Positions 33,513 to 44,971 of a stretch of 64,000 nt of DNA are shown one piece after another; position 1 is the first letter of the stretch; the number at the start of each line of letters is the position of its first letter. Both the position numbers and the translations under genes were made by a program. The DNA lies in the NCBI RefSeq assembly GCF_014066305.1, contig NW_023501043.1:930001-994000 (forward strand), in the 5' to 3' direction. Source of the DNA: Letharia columbiana (lineage: Eukaryota; Ascomycota; Lecanoromycetes; Lecanorales; Parmeliaceae). The notes below the pieces were generated by a model. The model worked only from the letters and a program-made list of their open reading frames with translations. It was not told where the DNA came from and did not search any database.

Positions 33513-36114
33513 TCAGATCAAAAGATTAGCCGAAGATAAAATTATTTTTAATTAAAATAAAATATCTATAATTATTGAAACTAGTAAAAGATAAAGACTC
33601 TATAAAATCGATATAAATAAATTTATCTATTTATATATTAAGCGTAATAGAATTAATATAGAGTATAATCTTTTAATATTCTATAATATAATACTTATAA
33701 ATATATTTATTCGCGATATTTTTAATAAAATCTATATTTATCGCTATTATAAGAAGTCTATTTAGATTCTACTAATTTAAATAATTTATATAAGTATACT
33801 AGAGTTAATAAATTAAGTTTAAAAAGTATTATATATTATTAAAATAGTATAAAAAATATGTGCTGGGGCGCGGGCTATTCAGTAGTGAAAAGCTAGTTAA
33901 GTATTGTGGGAATATTAAGAAAATCGCTATAATTGAATATATTTACGATACTATATTTAATTAATTCTTTAAATCCTCTCTATAGCGATATCTAAGAAAT
34001 AGATTATATCGTCGATTAATCTTAGAATATATAAGATTCTCTATAGCCTTATAATCACTGTATCGAATTATAGTAGATATTATCGAGTAGATATATATAT
34101 TACGATTAAATATTAATCGTTCTAAGAAGGTTAAGCGAGACTCGCTTTATATCTAAGAGTATATATTCTTAAGAGCGTTAAGTAACTGCTTATAACGTAT
34201 TCTATCGTCGTCCTCGTCGTCGTCGTTATTCTCGTCGTCGTCGTTCTCGTTATTCTTATTCTCGTTATCCTTATCTTTACTCGTAGTAATAATATTAATA
34301 ATATCGTTATATAGCTTTAAAACAATATTATATTTATAGAGAATCCGAGTATCTTCTAGCTATTCTATTATATCTCGAAGCTCTTTATCTCGCTCTACTT
34401 ATTGAATATAAATAGAATTCTTTAAATAATAAGTATCGTAGTCTTGCTAAGTAGAAAGATTATAATCTCGATATAAATCTTATATATTAAAGGTTAGACG
34501 TTATATAGAATCTTAATAGCGAAATTTGAGATTATCGTATCGAAGAGGAGGATCGAAGAGAAGTCTAATAGATGATTTATTAAAGCCTTCGAATATGTAT
34601 TAAGAAGGTCTATGAGGTGTTATAGACTAAGGTTGATAGTGTATTATAATATTATAAAGTATAAGATCTTCACGTTATCATGAATTTTAACTTTATTAAT
34701 TTCTCTGAAATTATAGCTGATTTTGGGAGCGTAATTACGAGAGGGCATGCTTATTTTCCTATTGTTGACGCTTTTTTTAATAACGATTCGCAGTACGTAT
34801 AATAGTAGAAGAAGAGGTATTATAATCGAAAAGAGTTAACTAAGATATAATTTATAGAGATAGAATTCTTTTAGAGAAGAAATGGAGAGAGACGGAGAAA
34901 AAGGTGAGATTACTAATAAAATTTGATGTTCGTAATTAAGAAATTTAGTTACTTCCCGAATAGGTATTTAGCTTTCTCGATTCAGATCTTGATAGTACTT
35001 TTTAAAACTTGTCGATAGAAAGAAAGCTAGCTTTTCAATTATTCTAAAGATTAAAAAAGATTAAATCTTAATTATAAGTATTTATAAATATGAAGTTATT
35101 ATTAAGAAATAGTTTTAAGTAAAATTATATATATGAATAATATATATATGTAATATAATAATAATGAACTATATAGGTCTATAGTAGAAGAAGTCTCTAT
35201 AGTACCGCAGCGCCAAGGCACTAAGCCCAATCGGGACGCCTAGTAAAGAAATTCGTAATAGTTATCTTTAATTAGAGTATAATTAATTTTATAAAAAATA
35301 ATTATAATATTAATATCTAAGAGTTTATTAATAGAAAGAAAACTAGTATTTATATTAAATATATATAAAACGTTAAATAGAATAATACTTATATATTTAT
35401 TTAAAAATAAGTAATTTAAGTTATAAATATTATAATTAAGAGATTAAATTTAACTATTTTTAATATCTCTAATTAAATAAGAGTAAATCTTTTTATAAAT
35501 AATAAATATTAGATATTTAATAAATAAATAACGAGAGTAACTAGAATTTATTATTATATAAAAATATACATAGATCTATAAAACTAGTAATTATTAAGTT
35601 ATTATTAGAACTAATATAGATATAATATTAGTATAAGTAAGATAGAATAAGAATAATAAGACTATCGAACTATATAGATAAAAAGAAGATATAATATAAT
35701 AGAAGATATCTTCGCTAAGGCTCGCTAGGCTATAGAACTAAGTAATATATTAACGATACGCTCGTAATAGTTATATTTTAAATTAGAATCGATAACTACT
35801 ATATTAAATAACTTCTTTATTATTAGATATATTAGATATATTAAAATTATCGAGATTAGAATTAATATAATAATAATTTAATTTAATTCTTTTCTAAAGT
35901 TAAAGCGTTAAAAAGCGCTTTTTCGATACGTCTATATTTACTATTAGAGCTCTTCTCTATAATATTATTAAAATTAATTACGACGATATAAGTCTTCTTC
36001 TTCTTTTTCTTATTTAATATAAACTTTTTAAGCTTTAAATAAGAAAAATCTTATACTTAGCGAAGAGATATTTAAAATTATATATAAGGATCTTATATAA
36101 AAGATAAGTTTTAT
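33513..36114. repeat. AT-rich RIP-degraded block between E1 and right arm
   Basis: No gene. At 34205-34300 the minus strand reads as an acidic D/N/E run (from a gtcgtcgtc repeat) followed by helical coding texture with stops to 33960, so a protein gene once lay here, family unknown. A solo LTR is listed separately. Confidence 0.5.
35100..35260 (+). mobile_element. Solo LTR with 5-bp target duplication GTTAT
   Basis: This 161-bp copy matches 6516-6678 and keeps more C/G (cagcgccaaggcactaagcc). GTTAT at 35095-35099 and at 35261-35265 is a perfect 5-bp target duplication. Confidence 0.85.
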
Positions 36115-38353
36115 AATTAATTTATAAATAATTAATTTTATAGTATTTAGCGAGTTATATATCTTTACTCTTATCGCTATTATTATAAATAGCGTATATA
36201 GCGATATTATTATCTTTAAATAATAGTAAATAAATTTCGTTACTTATTATAATATAAATAATCTTATTAAATTTAACGATTTTATTATTATATAGCTTAT
36301 AGATCTAGATATAAGTTATTATAAAGATATTAAAAAGTCTTTAAATTTTATAAAAAGAAGCTAAATTAGAAAAGGCTTTAATAAAATAAATAATTTATAT
36401 AAATTAGTAACTTCGATAATAATCTTATAAAAGTTCTTTTTATATTAATAAATATCTTCTTTAAAAAAAGAGTAATATTAACTAATTAGTAAATTAGCTT
36501 TATATAAAGATTAAAGCTTTTAGATTTATAATATTTAATAATAGCGTTTAATATTATTTAATTATAATCGATATTAATAAATTAGTAAGTTAGTAACTAC
36601 TATATTTAAAACATTAGAAACTAATAATATAAGTTTTAAACTTAATAATTCTAATAAAAAGTAAAGAATTATTAAATATAACTAGTTTTTAAAATTTTAT
36701 CTTTATCTAATATATCGAATATTAAATTTTAACATAGCGATAGAGATTAGAGAAAAACTATTTTTATTAAATTAAGATTAATTAAAAGTATTAGCTATAA
36801 AAATCTATAACTAATTATTTAAATCTAATATTATTAAAAGATAGTCTAGATAATAATATATAGAATATTAATAAAGAGAGCGATAGCGATAATAATAATA
36901 ACGATTTAGCTACTATTTTAGATAAAATAATAAATTTAAAGAATAATTATAAGAGTAACTTTAAATCGAGTAAAATAAACGTCTTAATATAAAGGTTATA
37001 TAATTTAATATCGCTTAATAAATTAAATATATCTTTACTAGCTTTGAATTTAAATTTATTAAATTTATCATTTAATAAAGTAAAGAAAATTAAATATATT
37101 TTTTAATTATTATTAAAGTTTTAAAAGATCTTATTATTAATATTAATTAATTATCGCTTTTAAACTTTAAATTCTTATATAAGAAATAAGAAATATTTAT
37201 ATATAAAGCTATAATAAATATAGATAATATAATTAAAATAAAAGATATTTAATAATAAAATTATATCGAATATAGTTATTATAGATATATTAATCTTCTT
37301 CTTAAAGAAAGATTAAATTTTTTTTTATATTACTTATTTTGAAATTTAAACTTAGAATATCTATATCGCTAGCTATTATTATAAAATCTTAAAAATTATT
37401 CTAGCTTTATAATTACGATAATAAAATATATATAATCGCGAATAAAATATTCGATAATAGAGCTTTAGCCTTCTCTTTTGAAAGATTTTAAAAGATTTAG
37501 AAATTAATATTAATAAAGAATTCTTATTATTTTAATCTTTAATAAACTTATAAGTATAATAAAAGATAGTAATATTAGCTCTAAAATACTTTAAATTATA
37601 ATTAAACTATTAATATTAATATCTAATTATTTTTAATTAATAATTATTAGTTTAATAATTAATATATAATTTTAAACTTAATATTAATATAAAGTAGCTC
37701 TACTTTTAATAAAGTTAAGTATTTTAACTTAATAGAGATTAATAACAGCGCGTAATAGATCTAGCGATGTGATATTATATGTAAAGCAAATGCTTCACAG
37801 TAATTATCGTATGTTAGGTCTCTAGAGTATTACAGCATATAATTCGTGAAATGCGCTTAGTAATCCAAATGTAGGCCTTCTGATTGGCCAAATCCATAGT
37901 CTTGGCAATATCTTGCGGAGAAAATTCTTCAAAACCTACCATTTCTTCATCAATTGACCTCCCACCAAGCATGACGATGATGTGGGGCCTGACTACGAGG
38001 TAGACGCGTTGTTGGAAGCTCCCATAGCTCCCATGGCTCCTGCACGTACCTCGGATCTGTATAGCCTCATTTCTTGACTCGCAAGAGTACCCTCAGTAGG
38101 ACTAGATTACACGGAAATGGTACCTCTCAACAGGTGGATTCCAGGCCAAATTTTAAATACCCACTAGTGCCCTACTAGCGTGACCGTCAGACCAATTGCT
38201 TTGCAGTAATTTCACGTGTAATTACTGAAAGTGTAATTACTGCAAGGCTTTTGGTCACATCGCTAGATAGATCACGAGCAATGACTTTGTTAGTAAGGAA
38301 CAAAAGCATAATCTCCCCTTTTAGTCTTGGCATATCAATCACGCTTGTCCAGG
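36115..38353 (-). repeat. Right arm of the ~2.24-kb inverted repeat
   Basis: Reverse complement of 22735-24972 with the same internal order: AT-rich segment (36115-37750), hAT-like element, then a short coding tail that on this side continues into the kinase/IFI6-like pseudogene. The arm length equals that of the left arm within a few bases. Confidence 0.8.
37762..38265 (-). mobile_element. hAT-like miniature element (504 bp), right-arm copy
   Basis: Same length and termini as 22826-23329, reversed. Flanks AATAGATC (37754-37761) and GATAGATC (38266-38273) correspond to the 8-bp duplication. It interrupts the IFI6-like coding sequence after A-R-D. Confidence 0.75.
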
Positions 38354-38860
38354 TTGTGCACGCAATCGTCAAGCCGCCTACAGCCGCTCCTTCCATTGCC
38401 GCACTCTGACACCAGGCGAACAGGCTACCTGCCTGGACCAACCCGAATAATCCTTGCCAAGACGCGGCTGCTGTGCCGGCTGCAGGTCCCAATGCCTCAA
38501 ATCCCGCTGCGCCGAGTACAGGTACCGTTAAACCCGATCTTCCAGCAGAGCTCTCTTGGACCTTGCAGCTTCTGCAGGATCGTCATACCTTCGGTCCTGC
38601 TCTAGCGCTATTGGAAGCCAGCAGTTATGCTCCAGAGCCTGTTCGGCCGACCACCGATCCTGAGGCCTCCATATGAGCAACTTCGAGACCAGGTCGACAA
38701 GAGGCTCGCCGTCAGTTCCCCTAACGTAGGAAGCACGTAGAGTCCTGAGAATCGATGCGAGCTGATCCTGCGTGATCTTCGAAAAATTTCGGGGCTTGTA
38801 ACCTAGGACTTCGGCGATTGCAAACCCGTAAGCCCATCAAGTCTCCGCGAATTGTGGGAA
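38266..38860 (-). pseudogene. Protein kinase C-lobe fused to an IFI6/IFI27-like hydrophobic domain, broken
   Basis: The minus strand from 38860 reads W-A-Y-G-F-A-I-A-E-V-L-G-Y, then L-V-S-K-L-L-I-W-R-P-Q-D-R-W and S-A-E-Q-A-L-E-H. These are subdomains IX-XI of an eukaryotic Ser/Thr kinase (the W-x-x-G and the R-P-x-x-R-W-S-A-x-x-x-L-x-H signature). After a TAA at 38528 and a frameshift, G-A-A-G-F-E-A-L-G-P-A-A-G-T-A-A-A and G-S-L-F-A-W-C-Q-S-A-A-M follow. This Ala/Gly-rich hydrophobic stretch is typical of fungal IFI6/IFI27-like domains. Another one-base shift sits before WAYG. The kinase N-lobe is lost in the low-complexity tract to the right, and the C-terminus is cut by the hAT-like element. 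Confidence 0.6.
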
Positions 38861-39280
38861 AAAACGGGTAAAGATAATAATGGAGAAGAGCCCTTAATAC
38901 CCCCCCAAAACCCCCCCCGGGAATTTGAAAAAAAAACCCTAAAAGAAAAAATTTTTAGGGGCGGTTTTTTCCCCCCCCCCCCAAAACCCCTTCCCCAAAA
39001 ACCCCCACCTCCCCCTCCCGGGGGAAAAAATAAAAAAAAAAAAAACCTTCTCTTCAAAAAAGCCCCCCCCCCCCCCCTTCCCCCCCACCCAATTAACCCT
39101 CTTTTTTTTTTCTCTCTCTAAAACAAAAAAAAATAAAAAAAAAAAAAATTTTTTTTAAAAAAATAAAAAAAAAAAAAAAAAAAAAAAAAACAACCCACCC
39201 CCACAAAAAAAAAAATAAAAAAAAAAAAAAAAAAAAAAAAAAATTAAAAAAAAAAAAAAAAATTAATTAATTAAAAAAAG
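38850..39280. other. Homopolymer/low-complexity tract, likely assembly artefact
   Basis: From about 38860 the sequence dissolves into runs of C, A and T. 39121-39270 is almost only A with scattered T and a short ccacccccac. No other part of the window looks like this, and it separates a gene lacking its upstream half from a gene lacking its downstream end. Confidence 0.7.
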
Positions 39281-39281
39281 T

Positions 39282-41165
39282 TTAGCTCTCTTTCGAGTCA
39301 ATTTCGACACCGCCTTTCTCAATCAACAACTGAACTATATTTTCGTGCCCCATACGTCTCGCCTCCGCTAATGGGTACCTGCTTAAGTGAATCACGAGAG
39401 AAGCATGCGACCAAATATTGAGCCCAGGACTCTATAACATCTTCTGACGGCCATCGACAAAGGCCGAGCAGGTCATTTTGAGGTATCGCTGTTTCTCCAC
39501 AATTTCAGCATGTGAAGTCTATTTTGTTGCGTAACTTAGGAAAGGGAAGCGTCTATGAATCTCTGTTTCGGCTTCTCGCCGGGCTTTTATATTGTCGTCG
39601 CGGGGAAATCGTTTAATATCGCCGAGCACTTCCTCCAAGGTCACGTACTTGACACATGACCTTGATATCCGGAAATGCGCTAGGCCGACCACATTCTCAG
39701 ACAAAGATTCGGGAAGCTTTAGCAATTTGTTCTGTTCTAGATAGCAGTTGACATCACGAAACCAAGAGTTGGAGCTATCAAGCTTTTGCAGTCCGCTCTT
39801 AATGAAATAGTCCTTGACGGATTGATGAATGAACTACACGGTCTGTCGATTTTGATACTCCACGGTTTCAGCCAATCCCCCGGAAAGACTGGTCACTTTG
39901 CTTCTCATCTGTTCATCGTCCTCTGCAAAGTCCATCGATTTCTGGCAGTCTCGAAGTGACTTGGATTCGTTGGTAATATCCACAATCATTGCAAAGCGTA
40001 ATTCCTCTAACGATAGAGGCCTTTCTCAGCGAAGCATACCCATTGCATCAGTTGCACTGCTCTCTTTTGCTTTTGGTCTTTGATCAGAGACAGAATATGT
40101 TCGTAAAGATCACTCAACTCGCGCGGTATCTTCTCGATCTCTTGGCGGATTTTTCTTACGTTTTCACCATCCTGTTGCGATTTGATGATGATTGGGATAA
40201 CAAGAATAACCCATTGAACAATACCTAAGGCTTTCCCCTTGATCTCTCTCTCAAGCTCCGCCTTGTCTGTGTCCGAAAAGTGATCCTTCAGATTTTCGTG
40301 GGCATAGGTTGCTATATCTTCCTTGTTTTCGTCTTCAATGCTGATTTTCAGAGCATCCTTCGGTACCACAACGGGGTAATGCCGACAAGAAAAGCATATT
40401 TGGAAATTGGCTCCGGTGGAAGACGGCAGTTCAGTTAGCTTCTTGAAGTATTTCACCAACTCTGCAGCAACGTCTTGACCGGCTTCGTCGAGCGCATCGA
40501 CGTAAATCCGGATCGAGCGATTTCTGGAGGGATTGGGAATCCAAATTTCCAGGAATTTTCGTAGCTCTTTCTCTGCCCATTCATGGTCTGATCTCTCCTT
40601 TTTACATCTCTCTTTATGTATCGGAATGAAAGCGGACAGCATGTCGGGGTCTTGATTTAGAAGCTGCTGCAAAAGCGAGCGGAACAGGCCATATGAGCTC
40701 TTTTGAAGGTCACTACCTCGACCGAAGAAGAAGAAGGAAGCTATGACATCGTTGCTGTGAGGCGCTTCCTCAAGAGCTTTCTCAAGAGCTTTCTCAAGAG
40801 CTTTCTCAAGAGCTTTCTCAAGAGCTTTCTCAAGAGCTTTCTCACGAGCTTTCTCACGAGCTTTCTCAAGAGCGTAATTGAGTAGCGTCGACTTCCCTGC
40901 CCCAGGCTTTCCCATAATCCAGAGTAGTGTGTGAGGCTGAGCGAGCCAATCTGTATAGTTCTCATGTTTCAACAGCTATGCACATGTTTTGGTGGCTGCG
41001 TCTGCTACACTTGCTTGTCGCTGATTTATATTCTGAAAGGACAGGGACCTGAGGTAATCTATTCTCAAAGTTAGCATAAAGCGGAAACCGCGTATCCATA
41101 CTGTGAAATCTGACCTTGCTCATCCTGAGTCTTCTCCCGCGCCCTCAGGGTATTTTGTTTTGATA
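39282..41165 (-). pseudogene. NACHT-ankyrin NLR-type protein, inactivated
   Basis: The gene runs leftward from about 41165. Order: R-A-R-E-K-T-Q-D-E-Q, a probable intron, then S-L-S-F-Q-N-I-N-Q-R, W-L-A-Q, Walker A G-K-P-G-A-G-K-S-T, Walker B I-R-I-Y-V-D-A-L-D-E-A. A winged-helix region (W-V-C-F-A-E ... L-E-E-L-R-F-A-M-I-V) and F-I-H-Q-S-V-K-D-Y-F follow. The end is an ankyrin-like unit (G-H-E-N-I-V-Q-L-L-I-E-K-G). Lesions: TAG at the Trp of the C-x-W-L-L motif (near 40975), a one-base shift near 40025, TAG at Q/W codons near 39838, 39523 and 39436. All stops fit CAG or TGG mutated to TAG. Fungal NACHT NLRs act in non-self recognition and regulated cell death; this one cannot. Stop TAA at 39282-39284. 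Confidence 0.85.
40769..40874 (-). repeat. 12-bp in-frame tandem repeat in the NACHT domain
   Basis: About nine units of ctcaagagcttt (two variants ctcacgagcttt). On the coding strand each encodes E-K-A-L or E-K-A-R, a charged helix inserted directly after the Walker A motif and before the F-F-F-F-G-R-G segment. Family members have a short linker there. Confidence 0.85.
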
Positions 41166-41279
41166 GAAAACACGTTAGCTTAATCGTAAAATAAACTCAG
41201 GCAAGTCCGATATAGGATAGTATTGCCGTTATCACCGACACTTACCATCGGCTTCTCCCTTAGCTTTTTTCGCCTATTT

Positions 41280-41721
41280 GTTGATCCACTGAAAGTTATC
41301 CCGATAATCTTGATCCTCCCGACTGGGTAATCTTTGCATATTACGATGATCTGTCTCAGAACCTATCCGCTGAGATCTTTTGATGATTGTAGAGTTTTTA
41401 TTAACGACCTGAAGGTTAAATAGTATTAGTATCGCTCTAAGATTTAAGATGGGACTACAGCGCTTATATGCATGATATTGATCGGCATGCCCCAAATTTG
41501 TATTTTTACGGCTTTATAAACGCACACAGTATTTTCTATCTTTGGCCCCACGTTGTTAAGGTATGCCATGAATCCCTTGTATAGGTTTTCATTAATGATC
41601 GATCCAGGTTTAGTAATCTCAAGTAGAATATTGCTTAAACCTTTCCAAAAACCGAAAAGAGACTTTATCTGTCCTGGAAGGGCCATGCCAGCGCCTTTAT
41701 GTGGTATTTCAAGGAACAACT
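41280..41721 (-). other. Possible coding remnant upstream of the NLR
   Basis: A frame at 41444-41719 contains M-A-L-P-G-Q-I-K-S-L-F-G-F-W-K-G and then L-Y-K-G-F-M-A-Y-L-N-N, with sensible codon use. It could be an N-terminal exon of the adjacent NLR or a separate small gene. I do not recognise the domain, and no splice pattern joins it convincingly. Confidence 0.25.
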
Positions 41722-41778
41722 TAATCGTAGTCCGACTATTCGCTTCTATGAGCGAAGCGAATAGTCGGACTACGATTA
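41722..41778. repeat. Perfect 25-bp inverted repeat with 7-nt loop
   Basis: taatcgtagtccgactattc continues to cgcttc, then loop tatgagc, then the exact reverse complement. Composition is normal, so it is not an AT-run artefact. No terminator or transposon context explains it. Confidence 0.85.
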
Positions 41779-42025
41779 CCTGCGGACACAGTCCCCCGTC
41801 AATGATTTGCAGCTAAAATAAGCCTCCCGGGCAACTACGCTTTAGCTCCCGCCACCCTTTGATGCAGCCCCCACTAAATTTTGGCACGGTGTTACGTCGC
41901 TTAGTTACTAATCTCAGTGGCCCCACGCAGTGGGTCTGAGCAGGAAACCCTGCCAAGCCTCATTTTTTTGGTGGTTTGGCTGATATGAGATATTTACCCT
42001 TGCGTATATATCAGCATTAGTAACT

Positions 42026-43440
42026 TTCGGGGTAGCTTTGGCCCGGAGCGAGCTACCCCGAAGCTACCCCGAAGCTACCCCGAAACTATTTTAAAGACTT
42101 AATAATCTATAACTTCGATATATTATTACTCGATAATCGAACTATTACTTTTTATAAAAATTTATAAATATATTCTTAATATATATAATAATAATATATC
42201 AAATTTTCTAAATTTGAAGTTCGAAGTCTTTAAAGTTATTAAGCTTTTAAATTTCTTTTCTAAAAATCTTAAAATAATATAATAATTAAATAAATTAAAA
42301 AATAATATTAATAAAACCTTATATATCTTAACTTATATCTATAAATTATAAAATATTAATTTAAAATTATAAATTAATTAATAAATTAATTAAGATAATA
42401 GCTTAGATAAATTAAATTTAAGTAAATATTTAATAAATAAATATTTATAAAAACTAATCTAGCTTATTCTATAATAATATTCTTAAATAAACTTATAAAT
42501 ATAACGAACATTTTAAGATTATTTTTAAGATTTTCTCGATATACGTTAAAGAATAAGAGGGGGGTTAAAAGTATAGTTTTTAAAACTCTAATTTAAATCT
42601 TCTAAAAATAATTAATTAAGATATTTTATTGAAAATCGAAAAAAAAAATCTAATTCTACGATATTTAAATAGTTATTTTATAGAGAATTATTTTTTTATT
42701 AGAGTGCGTAGTAAAAAGTTATATATAAAAGAAACTACTTATTTTCTATTTCGGTCAATTTTAATAAGGATCCTATATAAAATAACGATTAATATAGCGA
42801 TTTTAGAATTTTCTACTTAGACTCTAGAGAGAGGGTATATCGTAATGAGCTTGCGATGTGATTGACTCTCGAAGCGAGGAACGAGTGTAGGGCTGGCCAT
42901 AGGGTACCTCGCTAAGCGAGTTTAAATACTAATACTACTTACTTACTATATATTTTTACTACTTATTAATTCTATAGTAAAGAACTTAATAAATAATTAG
43001 TTAATTAACTCGTATTCTCCTTCCTAGACTTTATAGCCTTCGCCTTCTTTCTCGCTACCGCCTTCTTTCTATTAGTCGCTCGCTTTATCTTACCCTTTAT
43101 CTCGCGTCGTTATTAAGACTTTTATCTAGCCTATCTATCGATCTTCGAAGCTATCCCTCGCTTAATCCTAGTTATTATTAAAGAAGTAGAATTAGAATTC
43201 TCTAGTATTAGAAGTCGTTATTATTAGCTACGTTAATTAGATTATAATAAAAGAGATAGAGTAGTAATTACGAGAGAGAGAGGAGGAAAATCGTTAAAAT
43301 CGTCGATATTAGTAAAATTATTTAAGGATAATTCTAATATAAATGAACTCGAGGTTCTAATATGATCTTTAGAAGATAGTTAATCGAGGTTTTAAGTAGG
43401 CTAAGTATCTAAGAACTCGATACTATTACTATCGCAGCGA
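42026..43440. repeat. 11-bp tandem repeat (42051-42083) and AT-rich block
   Basis: Three units of agctaccccga are followed by AT-rich RIP-type sequence with no gene to 43440. An inverted unit (tcggggtagct) at 42028 makes a foldback with the array. Confidence 0.55.
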
Positions 43441-44047
43441 TAGTAACTTTTCGGTGTTAGGGCAGCCGAAAGGAGCTGGTTTTGCCAGAACACTGAGGGC
43501 CCTTGGACCCTTCCCCGGATCAACCGTCGGACCGAACTTCAGGAATCAGGATCTGATCTATGGCGCCGCGACAGGGTTCTTTTTTAGCTGTCCTCCACGA
43601 AGGTTCTGTCACATCTTTAGCATTGACTTCGCCCTTGGTGGGAGGGCAGTGAACATAAATAGAGGCATGGCACCCTCTGCTTCTGCTGCTGCTGAATATC
43701 AGCACCACCTTTCTTTCCTACCGTCCCCAAGTGAAGCCGGCTTCACTTACTCATCTCGTCTACCGTCATCGCCCTTCCTGCAGCCACGTCGCGTCACATT
43801 CACATCCTAAACGCCCTCCACCCTCTATCCTTGACTGTTTCGCCGTGAACATCCTCCGTTGCAGCAGCGGGACACCATAGCGGTCAGCAAAACAGCGCAG
43901 GCACGTCGCAAGACTACCAAACGACCATCGAATTACTACAAGAACCTTCGCCGAGCGCTTACAGCAAAGGGTCGGACTGCTCCGAAGCATGTTGACAACA
44001 CCAAGAAGAGCAAAAAATCACTCCTTAAGAAGTGATGGCTAGCAATT

Positions 44048-44729
44048 AGCCCCGGCATTGTCAAAACCAATGCCCTCCCCCTCGAGAATCGATCACGCTT
44101 GCCTCCCGAATTGCCAACACACATGGACCGCGAGCATTGGCGAAGAAACGATACATACTGTCAGGGACATAGCTTAGGGCGAGGAAATAACATTCTCATA
44201 TTCCCATACCGGCCCTTCGAAATCTCGACGTGGGCACCTCCAAAAGAATTTCGGCTTCGATTGTACCTGCAGCCTTTGCAGCCTTTGCAGCCTCCCAGCA
44301 ACCAAACGCGTGCTTAGTGACAACAGATTGGAGGAGGTCGAACATCTTGACGACGTCATCGGTGACGGCGCACATCTCATGCTGCATCCTCAGCAGCATC
44401 TCCAAAGGGTACATACACTCATACGGCTACTGAAAGCGGAGCAAATCTCGGATGCTAGGCTTCCAAGGGCATACTACGATGCACTCCAGACCGTTATAGC
44501 GCACGGAGACCAGGCGAGGGCAAAGGTCTTCGCCGAAAGAAAATATGCTGCGAGGTTGAGCTGCGAGGGTGAAGATAGTCTGGGGACCTTACAGATAAGG
44601 CTCCTAACAGAAAATCCGAAAAGCCCATCGGTTGTTTGGGGCGTCGAAGCAGTGGAGACGAAAGTTTCGAAGGGATTAGGAGACGAAGAGTCCGAGAAAT
44701 GGCTTTGGAGACAAATATGTAGATGATAC
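44048..44729 (+). pseudogene. SET-domain protein, C-terminal half, broken
   Basis: In successive frames the plus strand reads G-I-V-K-T-N-A-L-P-L, then R-I-D-H-A-C-L-P-N-C-Q-H-T-W, the R-I-N-H-S-C-x-P-N substrate/cofactor motif of SET domains. Next come R-D-I-A-*-G-E-E-I-T-F-S-Y and the post-SET cysteine cluster F-D-C-T-C-S-L-C. An open C-terminal frame (L-P-R-A-Y-Y-D-A-L-Q-T-V-I-A-H-G-D) runs to the stop at 44727-44729. A deletion/frameshift lies between N-A-L-P-L and R-I-D-H, and TAG replaces Gln/Glu before G-E-E. Intact relatives in ascomycetes are ~400-residue putative lysine methyltransferases. Upstream 43450-44040 is of normal composition and may hold the eroded N-terminal half, but no frame is readable. 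Confidence 0.75.
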
Positions 44730-44971
44730 GAGATGGTGATGAGTAGCGATAATGAACTCCTGGGGGTAGCGGTGATGCCGGTGGCTCTAGCAATTTAGTG
44801 GCCTGTCCGGATAAGAGGAGTCAAGGACGTCTCATACTCGGAGATTGCGCATCACTTCTGCATGATCCTGCGGCAGAATCCGTGTTATCGGTAATGCACG
44901 ACAGCTGGATGGGGTTGTGCTGGTAAACCAGTTTCCGCACGCCATCATCGCCGCAGATGTGCCTCTTTGCA

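Noticed and set aside
22735..38353. Starship-type giant transposon
   Set aside because: No DUF3435 tyrosine recombinase captain gene is visible, and Starships do not end in kilobase-long inverted repeats.
38803..39121. Open frames rich in Gly/Phe or Pro/Lys
   Set aside because: They are read from homopolymer runs in the suspect low-complexity tract.
43454..44040. Protein-coding gene on either strand
   Set aside because: Frames overlap on both strands without family similarity. The segment probably contains the eroded upstream half of the SET pseudogene, but nothing is readable.
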